Shown here in pieces: positions 4,845 to 11,215 of a stretch of 11,215 nt of DNA. Position 1 is the first letter of the stretch. The number at the start of each line of letters is the position of its first letter. The notes beneath the pieces were generated by a model, which was given only the letters and a program-made list of their open reading frames with translations, was not told where the DNA came from and did not search any database. The position numbers and the translations under genes were made by a program. Source of the stretch: Roseiarcus sp043739325. GTDB lineage: Bacteria > Pseudomonadota > Alphaproteobacteria > Rhizobiales > Beijerinckiaceae. The stretch spans positions 1 through 11,215 of the forward strand of contig JAYUFK010000268.1 in NCBI GenBank assembly GCA_043739325.1, given 5' to 3'.

Positions 4845-5693
4845 ATGATTCGACTGTTTATTGTTTCTTTATTTTGTTTCGCGCGGGCCTTGGGCTGTCT
4901 GGGGCCGTCGTTTCTGTTTGCGGAAGACCGGAGCGCCGCGATGCCGGGTTTCTGGGATCCCAACTTGCATCTGGATCGACCCGAACTGTCCGGGCTGCGC
5001 GCGATCCGGTTCCTGACCGAGGACGACAATCCTCCGCTGAATTTCGCTTTGGCCGACGGCTCTATCGCTGGTTTCAATGCGGATATGGCGCGGGCGATTT
5101 GCGAGGAGTTGCAGGTGGCGTGCACAATTCAGGCGCGCCGTTGGGACACGATGGCGGACTCGCTTTTGACCGGCAAGGGCGACGCGATAATTGCGTCAAT
5201 AGCGGCAGGTCCCGCCGCTCGCGCGAAACTCGACTTCAGCCTGCCGTATTACCAAACCCCGGCGCGATTTGCGGTAAGGCGCGATGCGCCGTTGTTGGAC
5301 GTCACGCCGAAAGGACTGACAGGCAAGAAGATTGGCGTCATTGCGGGCTCGGCCCATCGCGCGTTCATTGAGACTTTCTTTCCGCTTGCCACGGCCGTCG
5401 CTTTTTCCGATGCGAGCGCCCTGCACGACGCTTTGCGGAATAAGGAAGTCGACGCGCTGTTCGCCGACGGGCTCGCCTTGTCGATCTTGTTCGGCGCGTC
5501 TTCCGCCGATTGCTGTAATTTCACAGGCGGTCCTTACACAGAGAGCAAGTATTTTGGCGAGGGCGTTGGGATCGCGGTTCGCAAGGAAGATGCGGAACTA
5601 CGGCATGCCCTCGACTGGGCCCTGGCGCGGCTTTGGTCGCGCGGAACCTACCGTGAGATATTCCTCAAGCACTTCCCGATAAGCTTCTACTAA
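4845..5693 (+). CDS. Periplasmic solute-binding protein, family 3 (polar amino acid type), without a permease nearby
   Basis: The product is 282 residues. Residues 1-26 form a signal peptide (MIRLFIVSLF.. to FLFA, likely cleaved before EDRS), so it acts in the periplasm. The mature protein matches the SBP_bac_3 pattern: IRFLTEDDNPPLNFALADGSIAGFNADMARAICEEL (shown here in its core features D-N-P-P-L-N-F and G-F-N-A-D-M-A-R-A-I) and W-D-T-M-A-D-S-L-L-T-G-K-G-D-A-I-I-A-S. The hinge segment LTGKKIGVIAGSAHRAFIETFFP and E-V-D-A-L-F-A-D-G follow. It ends YREIFLKHFPISFY, with the usual Y-x-x-I-x-x-K-x-F/W near the C-terminus. Two adjacent Cys (SADCCNF) are unusual. No ABC permease or ATPase gene is adjacent; neighbours are a glycosyltransferase and gnd. 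It could serve a distant transporter or act as a sensor. No good ribosome site precedes the ATG. Confidence 0.85.
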   Translation: MIRLFIVSLFCFARALGCLGPSFLFAEDRSAAMPGFWDPNLHLDRPELSGLRAIRFLTEDDNPPLNFALADGSIAGFNADMARAICEELQVACTIQARRWDTMADSLLTGKGDAIIASIAAGPAARAKLDFSLPYYQTPARFAVRRDAPLLDVTPKGLTGKKIGVIAGSAHRAFIETFFPLATAVAFSDASALHDALRNKEVDALFADGLALSILFGASSADCCNFTGGPYTESKYFGEGVGIAVRKEDAELRHALDWALARLWSRGTYREIFLKHFPISFY

Positions 5694-5709
5694 GCTCGCC
5701 GTCGGAAAA

Positions 5710-6702
5710 CTACGCTTTCGGCGCTTTGGGCTCGACGTGCCCGCCAAAGCCCTTCCGCATCGCCGAGATGATCTTTTCGGCGAAGGTATGCGTCTGGCGA
5801 GATCGAAATCTTGTATAGAGCGCTGCGGAGAGCACTTCCGCCGGAACCGCTTCCTCGATCGCCGCCATCAAGGTCCAGCGGCCTTCACCAGAATCCTCGA
5901 TAAAGCCGGAGTAGGATTCGAGCGTATCCTCGTGCGCCAGCGCCGTGGCGGTCAGATCCAGCAGCCAAGAGGTGATCACGCTGCCGCGCCGCCACACTTC
6001 GGAGATATCAGCGAGGTTGAGCGAGAGGCGATTAGCTTCCGGGAGTTGCTCGCTGTCGGCATTGCGCAGAATGTCAAAGCCCTCGGCGTAGGCTTGCATC
6101 AGACCGTATTCGATGCCGTTGTGCACCATCTTGACGAAATGTCCCGCGCCACACGGGCCGACGCGCAAATAGCCTTCTTCGGCGCGTGGATCGTACTTAT
6201 CCCGATTTGGCGTTTGCGGGACGCCGCCCCGGCCGGGCGCCAGCGCCCGGAAAATCGGGTCGAGGCGTTCGATAACCGCGGCGTCGCCGCCAATCATCAT
6301 GCAGTAGCCGCGCTCCAGCCCCCAGACGCCGCCACTGGTGCCGACGTCAACATAATGCAGGCCATTCGCCGCCAGAGACTTGCCGCGCCGGATATCGTCC
6401 TGCCAGAAGCTGTTGCCGCCATCGATAATGACGTCGCCTTTCTCCAGAAGCGTGGACAACGTCTCGATCGTCTGCTCTGTCGCCGCACCAGCGGGCAGCA
6501 TCACCCAGATCGCGCGCGGGGCCGCCATCGCCTTGACGAGGCTCGATAGCGAATCCTCGGCGGCGGCCCCTTCTTTGACAAGCGCGGCGCCCGGCGCCGG
6601 ATCGCGGTCATAGACGAAGCATTCGTGGCCACTCAGCATAAGACGGCGCACGATATTCCCGCCCATCCGCCCCAACCCGATCATTCCGAGCTGCATATTC
6701 AC
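5710..6702 (-). CDS. gnd: 6-phosphogluconate dehydrogenase (decarboxylating), short form
   Basis: This enzyme converts 6-phosphogluconate to ribulose 5-phosphate and CO2 in the cytoplasm (oxidative pentose phosphate pathway). The product is 330 residues, the length of the short bacterial form and not the ~470-residue E. coli form. The Rossmann motif GLGRMG is at 9-14, and the strand end FVYDRDP (29-35) has an Asp that usually favours NAD over NADP. V-I-I-D-G-G-N-S-F-W (91-100) and VDVGTSGGVWGLERGYCMMIGG-type substrate residues (118 onward) follow. The catalytic helix GHFVKMVHNGIEYG carries Lys191 and Asn195. The C-terminal helical domain continues to residue 330. A run of G ends close upstream of the ATG; a second ATG is two codons in. 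It lies 33 bases downstream of efp on the same strand and may be cotranscribed. It ends 16 bases from the convergent solute-binding gene. Confidence 0.95.
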   Translation of the reverse strand: MNMQLGMIGLGRMGGNIVRRLMLSGHECFVYDRDPAPGAALVKEGAAAEDSLSSLVKAMAAPRAIWVMLPAGAATEQTIETLSTLLEKGDVIIDGGNSFWQDDIRRGKSLAANGLHYVDVGTSGGVWGLERGYCMMIGGDAAVIERLDPIFRALAPGRGGVPQTPNRDKYDPRAEEGYLRVGPCGAGHFVKMVHNGIEYGLMQAYAEGFDILRNADSEQLPEANRLSLNLADISEVWRRGSVITSWLLDLTATALAHEDTLESYSGFIEDSGEGRWTLMAAIEEAVPAEVLSAALYTRFRSRQTHTFAEKIISAMRKGFGGHVEPKAPKA

Positions 6703-6735
6703 CCCCCCTGGACTGGCGATGGTCCCGATGCTGCG

Positions 6736-7305
6736 TCAGTCCTTAGCGCGCTCTACGTAGGAGCCGTCTTCGGTCTGGATGACGATTCGTGTTCCCGCTG
6801 AAATGTGCGGAGGCACCATAATGCGCGCGCCGTTCGAAAGCTTGGCGGGCTTATATGACGAAGATGCGGTCTGCCCCTTCATCGCCGGCTCGGTTTCGAC
6901 GATGTCCAGCGTCACGCGCGGCGGCAATTGGATGGCAACGGCATTTTCATTGAACATCGAAAGCAGGACTTTCATGCCTTCTTGCAGCCATTGCTTCTGA
7001 TCGCCGATGACATCGTTGGAGACCTGAACCTGATCGTAGGTCTCGGCATTCATGAAGTGGTGACCGTCGCCATCGGAATACAGATAGTTGTAGTTCTTAT
7101 CTTCGACGAAGGCCCGCTCAACCTGTTCGGTCGTCTTAAAGCGATCGGTGATCTTGACCCCATCCGCAAGGCGGCGCATGTCAATCTGGGTCGTCGGCGT
7201 ACCTTTGCCGGGGTGGAAACTTTCGGCGGAGAGGACCACGCAGAGATTGCCGTCCTCTCGCTCGATGATGTTGCCTTTACGAATCGAGCTGGCGATAACT
7301 TTCAC
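6736..7305 (-). CDS. efp: Translation elongation factor P
   Basis: EF-P binds ribosomes stalled at consecutive prolines and stimulates peptide-bond formation. The product is 189 residues from a GTG at 7305 (M-K-V-I-A-S-S-I-R-K-G), with GAGGA eight bases upstream; an in-frame TTG five codons earlier overlaps that ribosome site and is rejected. The three beta-barrel domains are present. Domain I has the loop HPGKGTP with Lys34, the residue that EpmA beta-lysylates. Domain II covers about residues 65-125 (VERAFVEDKNYNYLYSDGDGHHFM.. as separate motifs), and domain III has the family end G-A-R-I-M-V-P-P-H-I-S-A-G-T-R-I. The divergent neighbour is epmA, the modifying enzyme, which supports use of the lysylation route. 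gnd follows downstream on the same strand. Confidence 0.97.
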   Translation of the reverse strand: MKVIASSIRKGNIIEREDGNLCVVLSAESFHPGKGTPTTQIDMRRLADGVKITDRFKTTEQVERAFVEDKNYNYLYSDGDGHHFMNAETYDQVQVSNDVIGDQKQWLQEGMKVLLSMFNENAVAIQLPPRVTLDIVETEPAMKGQTASSSYKPAKLSNGARIMVPPHISAGTRIVIQTEDGSYVERAKD

Positions 7306-7449
7306 GAAAAACGTCCTCAAAATTGTCCGGCCAAAAGAATTGGCGGCTTGGCCTGCAAAACGCGCCCTTGCGCTCTTGCGGCGCGCAACATACCGATTTC
7401 GCCGTCAAAGGCCAGACGTGTTTGTCGGGCCGCCGCCCCTGGAGCTTTA

Positions 7450-8538
7450 TTGTCCGAAACCGTTTTTTCCCGGCCTGCGTCGCCTTTCTGGTCAAAATCC
7501 CGCCATGCCGACCGTCGCCCACGGCTGGTCGCGCGGGGCCGGATCATGGCTGCGTTACGGGCGCATTTCGAAGCGGCGGGGCTCATCGAGGTTGAGCCGG
7601 CGATCCTTCAGGCCTCGCCCGGAAATGAGGCCCACTTGCATGGGTTCGAAGCAGAACTGATCGGAACCGACGCGGTCGCGCGCCGAGCCTATCTTCATAC
7701 TTCTCCGGAATTTGCGATGAAGAAGCTGCTGGCGGCGGGGGAAGAGCGGATCTACGCTTTCTCCCGCGTTTTTCGCAACCGCGAGCGCGGCGCGTTGCAT
7801 GCGCCGGAATTCACCATGCTGGAATGGTATCGCGTCGGCGCGCCTTACGAAGCGCTGATGCACGATTGCGCGGAAATCCTTGCGCTGGCCGCCCGGACCG
7901 CCGGCGCGGAGCGGTTTGAATTCCGCGGCCGTCGCTGCAACCCGCTTGCCCCGCCCGAGCGCTTGAGCGTTCGCGACGCCTTTCAACAGCACGCCGGGAT
8001 CGATCTTTTCGCCAGCTTGCCGGCCGATCGGCGCGGGACGCCAGATCGCGCCCGGCTCGCCGCGCAGGCCGCCAACATCGGCGTCCGTGTCGCGGCTGAC
8101 GATGGCTGGTCCGATATCTTCAGCCGCATTCTCAGCGAGAAGGTCGAACCGCAGCTTGGTCTTGGCCGCGCAACGTTGCTGTACGAATACCCCGTCAGCG
8201 AAGCAGCGCTGGCGCGGGTCAACGCCCGCGATCCGCGTGTCGCAGAGCGGTTCGAACTTTATGCCTGCGGCGTTGAACTCGCCAACGCGTTTGGCGAATT
8301 GACCGACGCCGCCGAGCAGCGCCGCCGCTTTGAGGGCGAGATGGCTGAGAAGCAGCGGGTTTACGGGCACGCCTATCCGCTCGATGAGGACTTTCTGGCC
8401 GCTCTCGAGCACATGCCGGAAGCCAGCGGCGCGGCGCTGGGCTTTGACCGCCTCGCCATGCTCGCCTGTGGCGCCAAGCGCATCGAGGACGTTCAGTGGA
8501 CGCCGGTGTTCGATCCTGCCAAGGGGTCGCCCGCATGA
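7450..8538 (+). CDS. epmA: EF-P (R)-beta-lysyltransferase EpmA (PoxA/GenX, lysyl-tRNA synthetase-like)
   Basis: EpmA activates (R)-beta-lysine with ATP and attaches it to Lys34 of EF-P in the cytoplasm. It resembles the class II lysyl-tRNA synthetase catalytic core without an anticodon-binding domain. The TTG at 7450 is chosen because GGAG (7441-7444) lies five bases upstream and the product then starts MSETVFSRPASPFW, giving 362 residues, normal for the family. The open frame continues far upstream, but that part is antisense to efp. Visible motifs are S-R-H-A-D-R-R-P (17-24), SPGNEAHLHGF (56-66) and YLHTSPEFAMKKLL (81-94). Motif 2 is VFRNRERGALHAPEFTMLEW (107-126), and motif 3 is G-A-A-L-G-F-D-R-L near the end. 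The gene overlaps recQ by four bases (ATGA). No EpmB (lysine 2,3-aminomutase) gene is in the window. Confidence 0.95.
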   Translation: MSETVFSRPASPFWSKSRHADRRPRLVARGRIMAALRAHFEAAGLIEVEPAILQASPGNEAHLHGFEAELIGTDAVARRAYLHTSPEFAMKKLLAAGEERIYAFSRVFRNRERGALHAPEFTMLEWYRVGAPYEALMHDCAEILALAARTAGAERFEFRGRRCNPLAPPERLSVRDAFQQHAGIDLFASLPADRRGTPDRARLAAQAANIGVRVAADDGWSDIFSRILSEKVEPQLGLGRATLLYEYPVSEAALARVNARDPRVAERFELYACGVELANAFGELTDAAEQRRRFEGEMAEKQRVYGHAYPLDEDFLAALEHMPEASGAALGFDRLAMLACGAKRIEDVQWTPVFDPAKGSPA

Positions 8539-10349
8539 ACGCGCACGCAGCGCTGCTTGAAACCGCGCGTTCCGAACTTCACCGCGTTTTCGGTTTCCCG
8601 GAGTTCCGGCCGGGCCAGGAGGAGGTCATCGGCGCGGCGTTGCGCGGCGAGGATGTACTGGCGGTCATGCCGACAGGCAGCGGCAAGTCGCTTTGCTATC
8701 AATTGCCAGCGCTGGCGCGGCAGGGTCTGACGCTGGTCGTTTCGCCGCTGATCGCGCTGATGCGCGATCAGGTCGCCCAAATGCGCGAGCTTGGCGTCAA
8801 CGCCGCCGCGCTGAATTCGTCGTCGGACGGACCGGAACGCCAGCGCATCGAGGCGGCCCTGCGCGGCCGCTCGCTGCGCCTGCTCTACATCGCGCCCGAG
8901 CGTCTGGCGCGCGATGACACGCTGGCGATGCTGCGCGACGCGGGAATCGATCTTCTGGCGATCGACGAGGCGCATTGCGTCTCGCAATGGGGTCACGATT
9001 TTCGACCGGAGTATCTGCGCTTGCGCGATCTCGCGCAGGCTCTGGGCGGCGTGCAGACAATCGCGGTGACCGCGACAGCGGACGAGCCGACCCGCGCCGA
9101 CATTGTCGAGCGGTTGTTTATTCGTAAACCCCGCATCTTCGTGCGTTCCTTCGACCGGCCCAACCTGTTTCTGGCCATGCGGCCGAAGGCCAACGCGACG
9201 CGGCAATTGCTGGAGCGTCTTGACGCGCATCGCGGCGACAGCGGCATTATTTATTGCGCCTCGCGCCGCCGGACCGAGGAACTGGCGAGCGAACTGAGCG
9301 CCCAAGGGCGGCGCGCTTACCCCTATCATGCGGGGCTCGACCACGCGATGCGCTCGCACAATCAGGACACTTTCTTGCAGAACGACGGCGTGATCGTCTG
9401 CGCGACCGTGGCGTTCGGCATGGGCATCGACAAGCCAGACGTGCGCTTCGTCTTTCACGCGGATATGCCGGGCTCGATCGAGTCGTATTATCAGGAGATC
9501 GGCCGCGCCGGGCGCGATGGGTTGCCGGCGCAGACCTTCACGCTCTATGGCGCGGGAGACATCGAGCTGCGCCGCCGGCAGATCGCCGAGGGCGCGGCGC
9601 CTGACGAGCGTAAACGCATCGAGCAGCGCAAACTCGAGGACCTCGTGACGCTTTGCGAAACCGCGCAATGCCGGCGCCAGGTCCTGCTTGGGTTCTTTGG
9701 CGAGCAGTCGGCGCCGTGCGGCCATTGCGATGTTTGCAACGGCGCGGTGCGGCTCATCGACGGGCGGCTCGATGCGCAAAAGGCGATGTCGGCGGTGCTG
9801 CGCACTTCGGGGCGCTTCTTCATCGGCCATCTCGCCAATATTCTGGCGGGCAAGGAGACCGAGGCGGTTCAAAGATTCGAGCACAACAAGCTGAAGACCT
9901 TCGGCGTCGGCAAGGAGCGCTCGCCCGCCGACTGGCGCGGCGTGTTGCGGCAATTGATTTCCGCGCGGCTGGTCGAGCATGATCGAGGCGATCGCGACCG
10001 GCTTGTCGTCACTGAGGCGGGCCGCACGGTGCTGCGCGGCGAGGGCGAGTTCGCCCTGCGCGAGGATGTCGTCACGACGAAATCACGCGGCGCAAGGAAA
10101 GCGCCGGCGCTGCCGAGCGACCCCAATTCCGATCTGCTGGCGGCGCTGAAGGAGCTGCGCGGCGAGCTGGCGCGCAAGCAGAAGCAGCCGGCCTATGTGG
10201 TGTTTCCCGATCGCAGCCTGATCGAAATGGCCGAGCGCAAGCCGGGCACGATGGACGAACTGGCGGAGGTTCACGGCGTCGGCGCGGCCAAGTTGCAGAA
10301 ATACGGCCGCGCGTTTCTCAATGTGATTGCCGGACATTCCGATGCCTGA
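8535..10349 (+). CDS. recQ: ATP-dependent DNA helicase RecQ
   Basis: RecQ unwinds DNA 3' to 5' in recombination and replication-fork repair. The ATG at 8535 overlaps the epmA stop codon (ATGA), with AAGGGG upstream, giving 604 residues, normal for bacterial RecQ. In order: motif 0 FPEFRPGQEEVI (21-32), Walker A MPTGSGKS (45-52) and Walker B/DEAH with the RecQ aromatic loop IDEAHCVSQWGHDFRPEY (143-160). Motif V follows at AFGMGIDKPDVRFV (293-306), then motif VI Q-E-I-G-R-A-G-R-D-G (320-329). The RQC zinc ligands are Cys379, Cys395, Cys398 and Cys401. A winged helix follows, then an HRDC domain in the last 80 residues (FPDRSLIEMAERKPGTMDEL, then HGVGAAKLQKYG). It overlaps mutM by eight bases, so all three plus-strand genes are likely translated in a coupled way. 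Confidence 0.97.
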   Translation: MNAHAALLETARSELHRVFGFPEFRPGQEEVIGAALRGEDVLAVMPTGSGKSLCYQLPALARQGLTLVVSPLIALMRDQVAQMRELGVNAAALNSSSDGPERQRIEAALRGRSLRLLYIAPERLARDDTLAMLRDAGIDLLAIDEAHCVSQWGHDFRPEYLRLRDLAQALGGVQTIAVTATADEPTRADIVERLFIRKPRIFVRSFDRPNLFLAMRPKANATRQLLERLDAHRGDSGIIYCASRRRTEELASELSAQGRRAYPYHAGLDHAMRSHNQDTFLQNDGVIVCATVAFGMGIDKPDVRFVFHADMPGSIESYYQEIGRAGRDGLPAQTFTLYGAGDIELRRRQIAEGAAPDERKRIEQRKLEDLVTLCETAQCRRQVLLGFFGEQSAPCGHCDVCNGAVRLIDGRLDAQKAMSAVLRTSGRFFIGHLANILAGKETEAVQRFEHNKLKTFGVGKERSPADWRGVLRQLISARLVEHDRGDRDRLVVTEAGRTVLRGEGEFALREDVVTTKSRGARKAPALPSDPNSDLLAALKELRGELARKQKQPAYVVFPDRSLIEMAERKPGTMDELAEVHGVGAAKLQKYGRAFLNVIAGHSDA

Positions 10350-11202
10350 ATTACCCGAGGTCGAGACCGTCAGGCAGGGCCTCGCCCCGGCGCTGCTGGG
10401 CGCGCGGATCGAGCGCGTCGAACTGCGCAGGGCAAACCTGCGCTTCGCGTTTCCCGAGAGCTTCGTCGAGCGTCTCGAGAAGAAGCGCGTGCTGACCCTG
10501 ACGCGGCGCGCCAAGTATATTCTCGCGGGCCTCGACTCCGGCGAAACGCTGGTTATGCATCTGGGCATGTCCGGCTCTTTTCGCGTCGAGGATTTCAGCG
10601 AGACAAGCCCCGGCGCGTTCCATCGCCAGCGCTCCAAACTCGCGGCGCACGATCATGTCGTGCTGCATCTGACGGGCGAGCGGCGCATCACCTACAATGA
10701 TCCGCGGCGCTTCGGCTTCATGACGCTGGCGACGACAGCCGATCTGGCGACGCATCCGTTGTTGGCCGAGGTCGGCGTCGAGCCGCTTGGCGACGCGTTC
10801 GACGCCGCCGTTCTGGCGCGTCTGTTCGAAGGCAAGGCGGCGCCGTTGAAGGCAGCGCTGCTCGATCAGAAGTTGATTGCCGGACTTGGCAACATCTATG
10901 TCTGCGAGGCGCTGCACCGCGCCCGCATCTCGCCGCTGAATCCGGCCGGCGCCATCAAGCCGCGCAAGATCGCCGCCCTGGTGGCCGCCATCCGCGAGAT
11001 CCTGCAGGAAGCGATCGAGGCCGGCGGCTCCACCCTGCGCGACTACGCCGGTGCTGACGGGGCCCTGGGCTATTTCCAGCACAGCTTCGAGGCCTATGGC
11101 CGCGAGGGCGATGCCTGCCACACGCCCCGCTGCCGCGGCGTGATCGCCCGAACCGTCCAGGGCGGCCGCTCCACCTTCTATTGTCCGGTTTGCCAGACGT
11201 GA
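10342..11202 (+). CDS. mutM: Formamidopyrimidine-DNA glycosylase / AP lyase (Fpg)
   Basis: This enzyme removes 8-oxoguanine and formamidopyrimidines from DNA and nicks the abasic site. The ATG at 10342 is required because the catalytic residue is the N-terminal proline left after Met removal: M-P-E-L-P-E-V-E-T-V has Pro2 and Glu3 in place. An in-frame ATG five codons earlier would bury the proline. The product is 286 residues. Lys58 in RRAKYIL corresponds to the conserved beta-hairpin lysine. VMHLGMSGSFR and NDPRRFGF are family motifs, as is LLDQKLIAGLGNIYVCEALHRA (core QKLIAGLGNIYVCE, the helix-two-turns-helix DNA-binding unit). The C-terminal zinc finger has Cys259, Cys264, Cys281 and Cys284, with GGRSTFYC carrying the conserved Arg. 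It overlaps the recQ stop by eight bases. Only 13 bases remain after its stop in this window. Confidence 0.97.
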   Translation: MPELPEVETVRQGLAPALLGARIERVELRRANLRFAFPESFVERLEKKRVLTLTRRAKYILAGLDSGETLVMHLGMSGSFRVEDFSETSPGAFHRQRSKLAAHDHVVLHLTGERRITYNDPRRFGFMTLATTADLATHPLLAEVGVEPLGDAFDAAVLARLFEGKAAPLKAALLDQKLIAGLGNIYVCEALHRARISPLNPAGAIKPRKIAALVAAIREILQEAIEAGGSTLRDYAGADGALGYFQHSFEAYGREGDACHTPRCRGVIARTVQGGRSTFYCPVCQT

Positions 11203-11215
11203 GGGCGCCTTGGCT

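Noticed and set aside
5694..5725. Hairpin terminator between the convergent solute-binding protein and gnd genes
   Set aside because: The arms CGCCG and CGGCG need a bulge and there is no T-tract, so support is too weak to list.
6928..7449. Long upstream extension of the epmA frame
   Set aside because: It is antisense to efp and does not resemble EpmA. The TTG at 7450 with GGAG five bases upstream gives the normal EpmA start.
8493..9980. A 495-codon minus-strand frame opposite recQ
   Set aside because: It is a long shadow frame caused by high G/C content. The plus strand holds an unambiguous RecQ with all motifs, and the minus product shows no recognisable domain.
10351..11121. A 256-codon minus-strand frame opposite mutM, and a similar one at 7555-8412 opposite epmA
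   Set aside because: Both mirror well-supported plus-strand genes and lack ribosome sites or domains.
1..11215. CRISPR array, tRNA, rRNA or riboswitch
   Set aside because: No regularly spaced repeats, no tRNA-like cloverleaf or rRNA sequence, and no long untranslated leader were seen.

Overview
The window looks like a GC-rich alphaproteobacterial chromosome, probably of the Hyphomicrobiales. The reasons are the strong G/C bias at third codon positions, the alphaproteobacterial style of EF-P, and a tight epmA-recQ-mutM cluster. No lineage marker is present, so a narrower assignment (for example Beijerinckiaceae or Methylocystaceae) would be a guess.

Bases 1-4806 hold a membrane glycosyltransferase gene (GT2, minus strand) split by a complete insertion element of 3547 bp (268-3814). 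The element has 26-bp perfect terminal inverted repeats and an 8-bp target duplication (GGATAGTC). Removing it on paper with one copy of the duplication restores the glycosyltransferase frame exactly (..LDAIDYP + RGKLDIKLVVE..). The element is an IS1595-family (ISXO2-like) transposon. It carries a transposase and five passenger genes: a two-helix membrane protein, a DUF6471 protein, a small lipoprotein, and two minus-strand genes near the right end (a coiled-coil/winged-helix-like protein and an 82-residue protein). The DUF6471 and transposase genes diverge from two promoters whose -35 boxes overlap. Each -10 box is overlapped by a copy of the same 13-bp repeat, with a third copy inverted, which looks like a self-contained repression switch.

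Bases 4845-5693 encode an orphan periplasmic solute-binding protein on the plus strand. Converging on it is a minus-strand pair, efp then gnd: translation elongation factor P, then short-form 6-phosphogluconate dehydrogenase.

Bases 7450-11202 form a tightly packed plus-strand operon: epmA (EF-P beta-lysyltransferase), recQ (DNA helicase) and mutM (formamidopyrimidine-DNA glycosylase), with 4-bp and 8-bp overlaps. efp and its modifier gene epmA are divergent neighbours, and EF-P has the target lysine at position 34. The housekeeping right half is ordinary. The unusual biology is in the passenger-bearing element and its regulatory region.
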